From: Monoraphidium neglectum
Lineage: Eukaryota > Chlorophyta > Chlorophyceae > Sphaeropleales > Selenastraceae
Direction of reading: 5' to 3'
Assembly: GCF_000611645.1 (NCBI RefSeq)
Contig: NW_014012226.1
Location: 1 to 10,169 of the forward strand
Length of the DNA: 10,169 bases
Each line of letters starts with the position of its first letter. Within the stretch, counting starts at the first letter, position 1. A program made the position numbers and the translations under genes. Below the pieces are notes generated by a model, which did no database searches, was not told where the DNA came from, and saw only the letters and a program-made list of their open reading frames with translations. Below are positions 1 through 9,100 of the stretch, piece by piece.

Positions 1-17
1 GCATTGGAGGGCGGTGG
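1..17 (+). CDS. CDPK: Possible 3' end of the preceding CDPK exon (partial)
   Basis: The exon starting at 565 needs two bases from an upstream exon to complete its first codon. Two GT donors near the left edge give the right phase. A donor at 18 (GTGACG) leaves A-L-E-G-G plus a split Gly. A donor at 14 (GTGGGT) leaves I-G-G plus a split Arg. Either resembles the hinge of CDPKs, where a hydrophobic strand leads to E-x-C-x-G-G before the next helix. The stretch is too short to decide, and the true exon could instead lie outside the window. The rest of the N-lobe would be upstream. Confidence 0.35.
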
Positions 18-427
18 GTGACGGGCTGCCGACGGGAGGCGTGGTGTGGGGGGGAGGGTGGCTGGTGGGACCGTGCATGCCGCAATTGCATGCGATCAGG
101 CCGCCTGCAGCGTGGATTGAAAATGGCTGGGTTGACAAGCAGCGAAGAGGCAAGGACAAGCAGCGCCGACTTGAAAATGGGAGTTGAGAGTAGGCAGGGA
201 CGCGGGCAGACTTGGTTGCTTGGTGCAGCGCTCGCGCGCTATCCTGCTTCGGGGGCGCGCAGCCCTGCGCTGGGTGCGAGGGCGCTGCCTTGTGAAGTCC
301 AAGCGCCTCACCCCCCCTCAAACAAACGCACACATGCAAATGCACACAGACGCACACACGCACACACACATGCGCACATGCACACATGCGCACATGCGCA
401 CAGATGCACACACGCACACATGCAAAT

Positions 428-472
<45 letters not shown>

Positions 473-564
473 CACATGTACATATGTACACAGATGCACA
501 CATGCAAATGCACACACACACACGCTTGTGCGTGCCCCTGTGCGTGACCTTCCCCGCCCCGCAG
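18..564 (+). other. Intron before the first confirmed CDPK exon
   Basis: This stretch is read as an intron of about 547-551 bases ending CCCCGCAG at 564. No coding segment of the expected kinase N-lobe (glycine loop, VAIK, helix C) is visible in any + frame. Open frames here are CA/TG repeat translations rich in His-Thr or Cys-Val. The 3' half is occupied by the CA-rich repeat described separately. The 5' boundary is uncertain. Confidence 0.6.
325..531 (+). repeat. CA-rich compound microsatellite / minisatellite in CDPK intron
   Basis: About 200 bases are built almost wholly of CACA, ATGC and ACGC units. They include a pure (CA)n run at about 429-465 (37 bases). A 20-base unit made of CACACATGCAAATG then CACACA occurs exactly three times, at 329-348, 415-434 and 497-516, spaced 86 and 82 bases apart. 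The tract ends shortly before the acceptor at 564. Length variation between strains is likely. Confidence 0.93.
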
Positions 565-2598
565 CGGCGCCCTCCTGGAGCGCGTGGAGTCGCGCGCGTA
601 CAGCGAGCGCTACATCGCGGGGCTGGTGCGCTCCATCCTGCGCTTCATCGCACAGTGCCACGCCAAGGGCATCGTGTACCGCGACGTCAAGCCCGGTGCG
701 CGCGCCTGTGCGCTTGTTTTGTGCCTGCTGTTTTGCGCGCCCTATTTGAGCGCCTGTGTTGCGCGCCTGTTTCTGCGCCTGTATATGGATGTGATGGGGT
801 CCTGGAGGGGATCCAACAGCTAGTAGATGTGGTGCCAGCGCGTGAGGGCAGGGGAAATGCAGGCAAAAGCCCCAACGCCCGACTGACATGTTGCAGCTTG
901 CGTTCAACGGCCAGCTGCAAAGGTCCCCCTGAAGGGCAGGCTGCCGAACCCCTTCCCCTCCCTGTCACATCAAAACGTGCCGCCCGCTGCTCTTCCTTGA
1001 TGATACTCTCATCATGACAGCCTCTGAGCACCCCACACCCCCGCCTCGGAACCGCCCCGCAGACAACTTCCTGTTCCTGTCGAAGGACGAGGACTCGCCC
1101 CTCAAGGCCACTGACTTTGGGCTGTCCATCCGCCACAGCACAGAGGAGGCCAAGCTCACCAGCCGCTCAGGTGTGTGTGTGTGTGTGGGGCGGAGAGAGT
1201 GTGTGTATAAGTGAGGCTGAGTGTGTGCGTGTGTGCATGTGTGTGCGCGCGCTGTTGTTTGCGTGCACGCGTTCGCATGCATGTGCCGCATGCACGCGCA
1301 TGCGTGCGTGTGGGTGCCCAGGCGCAGTTTCTCCTCTAGGCCGCTGTTAGAGCTGGCTGGGGTCGGACTGTTGTTGGGCACCTGATTCTGAGCGAGTGCC
1401 TGTTGTTGCACTGCCCACCATGCGCACCACGTGCCGCCGAGGTTTGGGCTGTTGGTTCCACAACACATCTCTCCACCCTCACAGGCACTCCGGCCTACAT
1501 GTCGCCAGAGCTGGTGATGCAGTGCTACGGTGAGGCTGCGCCAGGGGGTGCACCACGAGTGTTGGGGCTGCGGTAGTCCACCATTCATAGACTTGTTGGC
1601 GCCGACTTGCCTCCGCTTGCGGTCGGTTTGTGCTGAGTCTAGCCACCCCTCACGTTCCCGCCCTGCACAATCCGCCGCAGACGAGAAGTGTGACATCTGG
1701 TCCGTCGGCATGATGGCCTACCAACTGCTCACCGGCCGCTTCCCCTTCTGTGAGCACCAGCCCCTTGTGCAACGCTCATCACGCGCGCGCCACGTGGCAA
1801 GCCGCTTCGCCGGTTGACCGCATATGCGCACGCGCGCGTGCCCGGGCGGCTACCCCACACCCCATGGCTCAAGCTGCCGCCCCACCAATTCGATCAACCC
1901 CCTTGCCTCTCAGGGGAGGATGTCCGCAACGAGACCCTTAGTGATGTGTGGAAGGTGGGGCCCCTCTGTGCGCTTGCACGCATGAACACACTGTGCACGA
2001 GTGGGCGCCCTGGCCCCGCCGCCCACGTCGTGTGTAAGAGCGCCAGCCCCGACCTGGCGGTCTTACGTGGATTGCCGCACGACAAGCTCCGCCCTGAGTC
2101 TCCCGACTCTGCAGTGCACCCCTTTGTCAGCTGAAGCGCCCAGAGTCCAAGGCTCTCGCATTCCCGGCATTCTTCTCCCTCGCAAACCCACACCCCCCTC
2201 CAGGCTGTATTGTCCCAGGAGATCAACTGGGAGGCGGCAGAGCTGCAGGTCCTCTCGAGGCCGGCGCGCAACTTCCTGGAGGTGCGCGACTCGTGTGACT
2301 AATAGGAAAGGGCGTGCGGGACGCGCGTCGCTTGCCCTGTGTCACACGGCCTATGGAGGCATGCGCGCGCTTGCTCGGCGCGGCGCCGGCAAGCCACCCA
2401 GCTTGCTGCCCGGCCATACATCATTCCTGCGACCCGGGCGTTTGAGCGCCTGATCCCGCGAACCTCTTGTGCCCTACTCCGCACCCTGTTGCGCAGCGCC
2501 TGCTGCAGCGCAACCCCCAGCTGCGGCCCAGCGCCAGCGAGGCGCTGGAGGACCCCTGGCTGGCGGACGACGGCCTGGCCAGCGACGTGCCGCTCAAG
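565..2598 (+). other. CDPK kinase C-lobe exons (seven exons)
   Basis: Seven exons encode the C-lobe from helix D to the end of the kinase fold. The first (565-695) carries helix E and the YRDVKP loop. The second (1063-1170) carries DNF and DFGLS. The third (1485-1529) carries GTPAYMSPE. The fourth (1681-1749) carries DEKCDIWSVG and the LLTGRFPF helix F region. The fifth and sixth (1914-1954, 2204-2281) give WEDVRNETL and the INW segment. The seventh (2497-2598) gives RNPQLRPSASEAL, matching the conserved RPSAxEAL end of CDPK kinase domains, then DPWL. The exons at 1485 and 1914 are very short (45 and 41 bases), so automated gene prediction may miss them. Confidence 0.9.
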
Positions 2599-4394
2599 GT
2601 GCGCGGGGTCGCGTGCAAGGACGGTGACGTCAGCGAGCTTCAACGCCTCGATCGCACAGGAGCAGCCACTGCTGCAGCCCTTGGGACCCCAGGTCGGGCT
2701 GAACACCACCAGGCGCATGGGCCCGCAGCTGCTTCCCCCCTTCCCCCAAAATATGATGTCAAGTGTTGTCCGTGCCCTTACAGGCTTTACTGTGAGCCCT
2801 GCGTGGGTCGATGACAGCTCATAGCCCACCGCTCCTAAACCACCCATCAAACCCTCAACGCAGGGCAGCGTCGTGGCCCGGCTGCAGCGCTTTGCGACCT
2901 ACGGCCACCTGAAGCAGCTCGTGCTGCGCATGATCACCGAGGAGATGCGCCACAAGGGCAGGACGCCCTCGCTCGCGTCGGCCATGCAGGTGGGAGGCCG
3001 CGGGCAGCCCGCTCATGCGAGCCGTCATGTTGTTGAGACCGTGCCGTCACACCGGTCAGCAGGCGTGCACTCTCCTGCGCTCCTGTCCTGCACCAACCCC
3101 ACAAAGCCTTGCCAATTGCGCAGCACCCCTCCTGTTATTACCACCGCCCATGCTCACACCACACGCATGCCCTCTCTTGTGTGTAACCCCCCAGGAGCTG
3201 TTTGCCGAGTACGACGTCGACTCCAGCGGCTCTATCAGCTTTGACGAGCTGGCCACCGGCCTGCAGAGGCAGGGGTACAACGTCAACGAGTCGGAGGTGA
3301 GGGCGGCAAACCCTTGCGTTGCACGGGTCAAATGGCGCTACTCAGGAGGGCCTAAGGGGCAGGCCAGTGCAGCGCTCGTGGAGCTGCGCTTGCTCTCTCC
3401 CCCTGCTCGCAAAGCTCGAGTCGGCCGGCCCCAATTGCAGCTCGTGCGGAGTGGCGGCGCTCGCGGCCCCTCACTAGCCAGGCGCTGAAGCAACAGCCCC
3501 GCTGCTGCGTGCCTCGAAACATGCCCCTCCGAAACACGCCGAGCAGGTGCGGCAGCTGATGAGCCGCCTGGACATGGACAACACCGGCCACGTGGAGGGC
3601 GACGAGTTCGTGGCGGCCCTCATCGACTGGGGCGTGGTGAGGGCCCGCCTCAGGGGGGCTCGCTGCAGGGTTGTCGGGTTTCGCGTGGCCCCCTCCCCCG
3701 ACCGCAGTCAGCGGCAGCTTCTCCGCGTCCTCCTGCGCTTCCGCCTGCCCCGGCTTCGATGTGCGATGCGCAACACATGCATGCCGCCTGCCTCTGACTC
3801 TGCAATATGGCACCCCCCTTTGAACTTCCTGCCCCTCCAGATCATGCAGACGGCTGAGTGGCAGGAGTACGTGGATTCTGCCTTCTCGCGGCTGGACGTG
3901 GATGGTGACGGCTTCATAGAGCTGGAGGAGCTCCTGGACCGCATGCCAGAGGACTTCCTGCAGGGGTGCGCTGGGGGGCGGGGTGTGGCGGCAGGGTGGG
4001 GAGGGGGTGTCGCTGGTGCTGCCGCCTGCTCAGGTGCACGTTTGGACGGCTGTGGTTGCGCCATGTGACGAGCCTCATGGCGGCACGGGGTCCCCGTTGA
4101 CCTCAGGCGCGAAAACGTGCGGCCTCCAGGCAGCCGCGACCTCTTCTTCCACCCTGCTGCCGCGCCTGCACTCCCCCCCCCCCCACACACACACACACAC
4201 ACTTGTGCGTGCGCAGGGACGATGTCGAGCGCGTGTCGGAGGCCAAGCGCATGCTGCGTGAGGCGGACGCCAACGGGGACGGCCGCATCTCGCGCGCCGA
4301 GTTCTTGGGGCTGCTGCGGGAGAACATTTCTCCCGACAGCCTCAGCCTCTACGACAACCGCCTCAAGATACACACGATCTCCCCGGCGGCGTGA
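565..4394 (+). CDS. CDPK: Calcium-dependent protein kinase, 3' part (12 exons, 5' truncated by the window)
   Basis: Predicted join: 565-695, 1063-1170, 1485-1529, 1681-1749, 1914-1954, 2204-2281, 2497-2598, 2864-2989, 3195-3296, 3547-3636, 3841-3965, 4217-4394 (TGA 4392-4394). This gives 397 residues in one open frame. Every intron starts GTG and ends AG, and each split codon restores the family residue. Numbered from the first full codon, the kinase C-lobe has a YRD catalytic loop (Asp40, Lys42, Asn45), DFG at 61-63, a GTPAYMSPE activation segment end at 80-88, and the DxW helix F motif at 99-101. A junction helix follows (about 192-233), then four EF-hands. By family, Ca2+ binding to the EF-hands relieves inhibition by the junction and activates Ser/Thr phosphorylation. 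The glycine loop and VAIK lysine are not in the window, so N-terminal myristoylation cannot be judged. Odd point: Tyr replaces His in HRD. Confidence 0.93.
1171..1320 (+). repeat. TG-rich tract at the 5' end of a CDPK intron
   Basis: Directly at the donor of the intron 1171-1484 lies a GTGTGTGTGTGTGTGTG run. Mixed TG, TGCG and GCATGC units follow for about 150 bases. It is roughly the reverse complement in composition of the CA-rich tract in the intron ending at 564, so the two could pair in the pre-mRNA. The donor lies inside the repeat, so slippage could shift the apparent splice site. Confidence 0.85.
2864..2989 (+). other. CDPK junction (autoinhibitory / linker) exon
   Basis: This single 126-base phase-0 exon encodes 42 residues beginning G-S-V-V-A-R-L-Q-R-F. 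The pattern of VxxRLxxF, then HLKQLVLRMI, matches the CDPK junction, where a pseudosubstrate segment and an amphipathic helix link the kinase to the calmodulin-like domain. The linker then reads EEMRHKGRTPSLASAMQ, more basic and slightly longer than the usual acidic stretch before the first EF-hand. The domain identity is well supported; the inhibitory role is from family knowledge. Confidence 0.85.
3195..4394 (+). other. CDPK calmodulin-like domain: four EF-hands on four exons
   Basis: Each exon carries one Ca2+-binding loop. EF1 (exon 3195-3296) is DVDSSGSISFDE. EF2 (3547-3636) is DMDNTGHVEGDE. EF3 (3841-3965) is DVDGDGFIELEE. EF4 (4217-4394) is DANGDGRISRAE. All four have Asp at position 1, Asp/Asn at 3, Gly at 6, a hydrophobic residue at 8 and Glu at 12, so all should bind Ca2+. 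EF2 has Thr at position 5, which may weaken it. After EF4 about 30 residues follow to the stop, with no evident targeting motif. Confidence 0.92.
4173..4202 (+). repeat. C12(AC)9 tract before the last CDPK intron acceptor
   Basis: Twelve C (4173-4184) are followed by nine AC units (4185-4202), ending 14 bases before the CAG acceptor at 4214-4216. The tract sits where a polypyrimidine tract normally lies. It is directly followed by CTTGTGCGTGC, which also follows the CA tract of the first intron at 525-535. Confidence 0.9.
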
Positions 4395-4412
4395 CGGCGG
4401 GCATGACCACGC

Positions 4413-4428
4413 GCGGCCGCGCGGCCGC
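4413..4428. repeat. 16-base perfect GC palindrome (two adjacent GCGGCCGC)
   Basis: Two GCGGCCGC 8-mers abut and form a perfect 16-base palindrome starting 19 bases after the CDPK stop codon. In RNA it could form a short GC hairpin, though the loop would have to take central bases. It may be chance in such GC-rich DNA. Confidence 0.6.
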
Positions 4429-4909
4429 CTGGCCACCGGGTCGGGCCGCGGGCGCGAGGGGTTTCTGCAGTAAGATGAGGAACGGCCCGGACCGCTCGAG
4501 TGGGCACGGAGCAGTGATGTGGGCGTGCCGGCCTGCTGCTTGGCCCATTGTTGTGGGAGCCCGCTGACTCGTGGTCACCAGCCCAGTGGCGCCATTCATA
4601 CCCCCCGCGCACGCCGTGCCGATTATTTCCTTGCTAGCAGCCTTCATTTCGTTTGGAGCTGTCGCTTTGTTTCGGTCACCACCTGAAAAGCTGCACTTCC
4701 TGTGCTCGAATGGGGGCCGTGTCATCTACCATGCTGCACGCCCCGTCGAAGCCTTACACTTGCACTGAAAGCCTTGCAAAGACCTGGGCTGCGCCTGAAC
4801 TGGGCGCCGTTGCCCCTCACGCACATGTTGTACTCTGCAGTCGGGCCATGTGATTGGACGGCCATGTGTCTGCCTGTCCCCTCTTGTGTGCCTTCCCTGC
4901 GCAATGGCA

Positions 4910-4914
4910 TGTAA
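4910..4914 (+). terminator. TGTAA polyadenylation signal candidate for CDPK
   Basis: TGTAA is the main polyadenylation signal of chlorophyte algae such as Chlamydomonas, with cleavage usually some 10-20 bases downstream. This is the first TGTAA on the + strand after the CDPK stop codon, 516 bases after it. Two earlier copies on this strand lie inside introns. Confidence 0.5.
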
Positions 4915-4930
4915 TCGCATCTTCACCCCT

Positions 4931-6158
4931 CCGATTTGTCTCAAGTGAAAGTGTGCTCGGGCGAATCAAGCAAGCCTCCCAAGGTACGGCACGTTGTCCC
5001 ATACGCCTGGCTTCATGCCTGTTGAGCGTTGACACTGATGAGTGATGACGTGCACTGCCATCATCTCTCAAGCGCCAGTCCCACCCGTGCCATGAAACTG
5101 GTGTATGCGGATTGCACACACCTGCGATGTTACAGCCAAGGTCCCTCTTGGCAGTGCCACACATGCACACAGTTTCTCAGGGTGCCTGCATCGACCCTTC
5201 TGACAAGGACGCTCAACTGCCACACACCTGCCCGCCAGCTTCTCTACGCTCGATAGCGGGCACTGAGCCGCTCGATTCTAGATGATCTCGACGCTCGGCT
5301 CTGCAGCGATATGAATTGTCGATGCTCATGACACAGCGATCAGGCAGCCATTGCAGCACACACATCAGACTCCAGGGACAGCCTGGACTCTGAGGTGGCT
5401 CTGCGCGTGATCGAGGTCATATTCTTAGACAAGGTCCATCGAAGACTATAAGCGTGGTGCTGCGCGGGCCCCAGGCGCCCAGGGTGAGAATATCGCGTCT
5501 CCCGGCGCTGTGAGGGTGCCTGGCTTCGGTTCGAGCTCTGTACAGCGTATGTTATCATGCTTGCAGACTGTGGGAGCTCTGCAGCTGTCTGAGGCGAGGG
5601 AACGGGCTTGACCTTCCCCTGCACCTCTTTCCTCTCGTCGCAGGGATCGTGGACAGTGTCTTGAAGGCAGGTGATGCTGATAGACCAGCTTGCTGCCGTC
5701 CACGCGGGAGCAGCGGAGTCTGGGCCCATTGGCTCGCGTGCATTAGCTGCACAGCTCGGCTCGCTTTGCACCTTGCCCTCGCGCAGAACGGTAGAGGGGA
5801 TCAGGCCAAGCGTTCTGAGGCTGGTCACAAGCCCCGGCTGCCGATCGTGCGGGTGCCGGTGAGCATGGCAGCGGGCGAGGTCGGCTTGCAGCGCTCATGC
5901 TGCGCTGGCGGTGCACCCTAGGCTGGGCCAACCTGCTGTCCACGCATCCAGGGGACACTGCAAGAACAGCTTTCGCGATGGACTTTGTTGGCACGACGAT
6001 TTTCCAGCCACGGCCGCTGCGGTCCGGCAGGGTGCTAACATCAACTGTGCTGCTGGCGCGGCACTGCTGCGCGCGCGCCTGCGCCCCCCGCCCGCAGTCA
6101 GACCACCTCGGGCTGACGTAAAGATTTTCTGGCAAGCAGGGGCTGCAGCTCTGCAACA
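4931..6158. other. Intergenic region with CK1 promoter and 5' UTR; no gene recognised
   Basis: No frame on either strand shows a recognisable domain. The longest open frames are minus-strand 5340-5828 and 5743-6405. They are compositionally unremarkable, and the second overlaps the CK1 start. Base composition is less GC-rich than the exons. Candidate sites are weak: TATAAG at 5447-5452, about 700 bases upstream of the ATG; GATGACGTG near 5045; and TGACGTAA at 6114-6121, a bZIP-type core close to the start codon. The transcription start cannot be placed, and a 5' UTR intron is possible. Confidence 0.6.
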
Positions 6159-9100
6159 ATGGCATTAGACATTCGGATCGGCGGGCGGTACCGGCTGGGG
6201 CGCAAAATCGGTGCGCAGAGGCCGTGCCTGTGGGTGCGGGATGGGGGGAGGCCTGGGCAGGCGCGCCAGCAGAGGGACCGGGCGGCGACGGCAGCGGCCA
6301 CGGTACAGCTGCGGGCAGCAGAACAGCCTGCTTCGCGTGCCGAGCGGCGTGGCGCGCGCCTGCTGCTGGCGTGGGCCCGCGCGCTGCTTCTGCGTCCTCG
6401 AACACACCTTGTTCATGCGACCCCCTGTCCAGGCGGCGGTTCGTTTGGTGACATCTACCTGGGCACCAACATCCAGACCGGCGAGGAGGTGGCCATCAAG
6501 CTGGTGAGCTGGGCCCTGCAGCCCCGGACTGCCTGGTGTTGATCAAGGCCGTCTCTCTGCGCCCTGACACCGCGAGTGTGATCTGGCAGACGCACCAACA
6601 TGTTGGCTGGGCCGTGCTCGGCGGTAGACTTGCACGCTCAGGCGCACGTGCATGCGTGCCCGCCTACCCGCAGGAGAGCGTGAAGACCAAGCACCCGCAG
6701 TTGCTGTATGAGTCCAAGCTTTACAAGATCCTCCAGGGAGGAGGTGGGCCCGCGCGGCGCCGCACCTTGGGGCCAGGTCGCTGCTGTGGGGCTGCCGCGG
6801 GCGAGGCATGGGCGCGAGCAGGATGCAACAAGTCCGGAGGGCCTGCAGGGAGGCATATGGGCATGAGACAGGGCACTTTGCTGCGCAAGCAAACGCACGG
6901 GTCCACGTCTGTGTGCACTCACATATTCTGCACTCTCTCAAACACCGTCCTTTTTGCACACACACGCGTGCACAGGCACACACACGTATGCACAGGCATG
7001 CACGCACGCACGGACTCACACCCACACACTTCACCTCTCCCTCTCTTTCCCTTGCTCACACACAGTCGGCATCCCCAACGTGCGGTGGTACGGAGTGGAG
7101 GGCGACTACAACGTGATGGTGATCGACCTGCTGGGGCCCAGCCTGGAGGACCTCTTCAACTTCTGCAACAGGAAGTTTAGCCTCAAGACCGTGCTCATGC
7201 TGGCCGACCAGCTGGTGCGCCACGCAGCTGTTGATCACACGGCCGCCCTGGCTAACTACCCGGGATCAACCGGGGCACTGCGTGCGAGCGGCTGTTTGCA
7301 CAGGCGGCAGCAGATGCGGGCGCACTCTGGTCTTTGCCGCCCTGCCTGAACGGCCGCCTCGCTTGCCCCTCCCCTCCCCTGCAACATTTGCAGCTGTCGC
7401 GCGTGGAGTTTGTGCATGCGCGCAGCTTCATCCACCGCGACATCAAGCCGGACAACTTCCTCATGGGCCTCGGCAAGAAGGCAAACCAGGTGACACTTGG
7501 GCCCACGCACGCGCCCACATCTTGGTTGTGGGCGGTGTCGCAGCCCTGCCGCTGAGCACTGTCAACGTCGAGCGGCGAGGCCCCTGTGTTGATTTGGCTG
7601 CCCTCCACACCGCGCTGACCCCCAACCTTAGGTCCACATCATCGATTTCGGCCTGGCCAAGAAGTACCGCGACCCAAAGAGCCACATCCACATCCCGTAC
7701 CGCGAGAACAAGGTGCGCCCGGTCGCGGCGTCGTGGGTGTGGCCCCGCCTGGCCAGGCCTGCCTGCAGGTTGCCGGATGTCCGGCTCTCAAACCTGTCAT
7801 GCGGTCAGCCCGCCAACACACACTCACACAAACATTGGCAGTGCACACATATCAAACGTCGCCCACACTGCAACACATCCACACGTCAAATGTCGCCCCC
7901 CCCCCCCAGAACCTGACTGGCACGGCGCGCTACGCGAGCATCAACACGCACCTGGGCATTGAGCAGTCGCGCCGCGACGACATGGAGAGCCTGGGGTACG
8001 TGCTGATGTACTTCCTGCGGGGCAGCCTGCCCTGGCAGGGCCTCAAGGCGGCGACCAAGCGGCAGAAGTACGAGAAGATCAGCGAGAAGAAGCTGTCCAC
8101 GCCCATCGACGTGCTGTGCAGGTGGGCTGGAGGGGCGGGACAGGGGGTGCGACGTGGGAGGGTGGATGAAGGGGGTTCAGCGGGTGATCCGGTGCGTGCA
8201 CGGGGCCGCATGAGACCGAGAGGAAAAGGCACTGTGCATAATGGGGCGAGCTTGAACGCGTCGTGTGACGCGAGGCTGTTGTGTAAATATGGTGAGACGC
8301 AACTGCAATTTACCCCACATGCTCACCTTGCCTGCCCTTGACCCCGTCAACCCCTGGACTGCACCTTAACCCCTTATCTGCTCCAGCCGCAAGCCCCCCT
8401 GACTCCCACCGCCACGCCCCGCCCTGCCTCACCTCCTACTCAACAGAGGCTACCCTTCTGAGTTTATCAGCTTCTTCCAATACAGGTCCCTGGGTTGGCG
8501 GCGCTGCCATTGCAGTGCTCAGCTCGCTGTCTGAGCCGCGCCTTCTCAGCTCGCCGTCGCGGCGCCTCGACAGACCGAAGCGGGTTCCGAGCCCAATTGC
8601 GCTGTGCTGCCACCCGTTGCATAATAGCCCCCAGCGCATTCATGCCTGCTGCAGCCATGACCCAATCGAGTCCTGTCGCATCTGACTGACGATCCCCCCA
8701 TGCGGTCCCTCCCCAACCCCGCTTTCGCCGCCGCAGCCGCTCCCTGCGCTTTGACGACAAGCCGGACTACTCCTACCTGCGCAAGCTGTTCAGGGACCTC
8801 TTTGCGCGCGACGGTTACCACTGGGACTATGTGTTTGACTGGTGGGGGGGGCGGCGGTCGTGTTGCCATTGAAGGGCATGGTCGTCCAATGGGGAGGGGT
8901 TGGGCTACAGACGTGCCAGGAAAAGTAGTGCTTTGGTTTGGAGAGAGGCACAAGAGCCAAACAACCAACCTAAGGCAACTGATCTGTGGCCCGACAGAAG
9001 TTTTGGACCTCTCCTATGCGGCCCGGGCCGCCTGCAGCTGACCCTTCCCCCGACCTCTGGCGTCGCTGTGCCGCAGGACGATCCTTAAGCACCAGCACCA

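Larger units (their letters stand above)
4395..4930 (+). other. CDPK 3' UTR (predicted)
   Basis: The stretch runs from the TGA at 4392-4394 to shortly after the first downstream TGTAA on the + strand. No recognisable coding sequence is present. A 16-base GC palindrome lies just after the stop. The UTR would be about 530 bases, which is common for green algae. The cleavage position is inferred from the signal only. Confidence 0.55.

Noticed and set aside
329..516. Regularly spaced 20-base direct repeats as a CRISPR-like array
   Set aside because: Only three copies, separated by CA-rich repeat rather than unique spacers, inside an intron of a eukaryotic gene.
308..907. Long minus-strand open frame of about 200 codons with Cys-Val repeats, and + frames with His-Thr repeats
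   Set aside because: They are translations of the CA/TG microsatellite and run antisense to the CDPK exon 565-695; no domain is present.
2625..2632. TGACGTCA, a perfect CRE-type palindrome
   Set aside because: It lies within a CDPK intron with no other promoter evidence; an 8-mer is expected by chance.
3708..4436. 242-codon minus-strand open frame
   Set aside because: Antisense to CDPK EF-hand exons; its sequence is explained by GC-rich codon structure on the + strand.
5528..5538. GGTTCGAGCTC, resembling a tRNA T-loop / B box
   Set aside because: No matching A box, acceptor stem or anticodon arm can be folded around it.
5911..6168. Short + frame containing an ankyrin-like VRQGANIN segment
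   Set aside because: One eight-residue resemblance only; no second repeat, no helix pair pattern, and it runs out of frame into the CK1 start.
5743..6405. 220-codon minus-strand open frame over the CK1 5' end
   Set aside because: It is antisense to CK1 exon 1 and its first intron, Ala/Pro/Arg-rich as expected from GC-rich shadow frames, with no recognisable motif.
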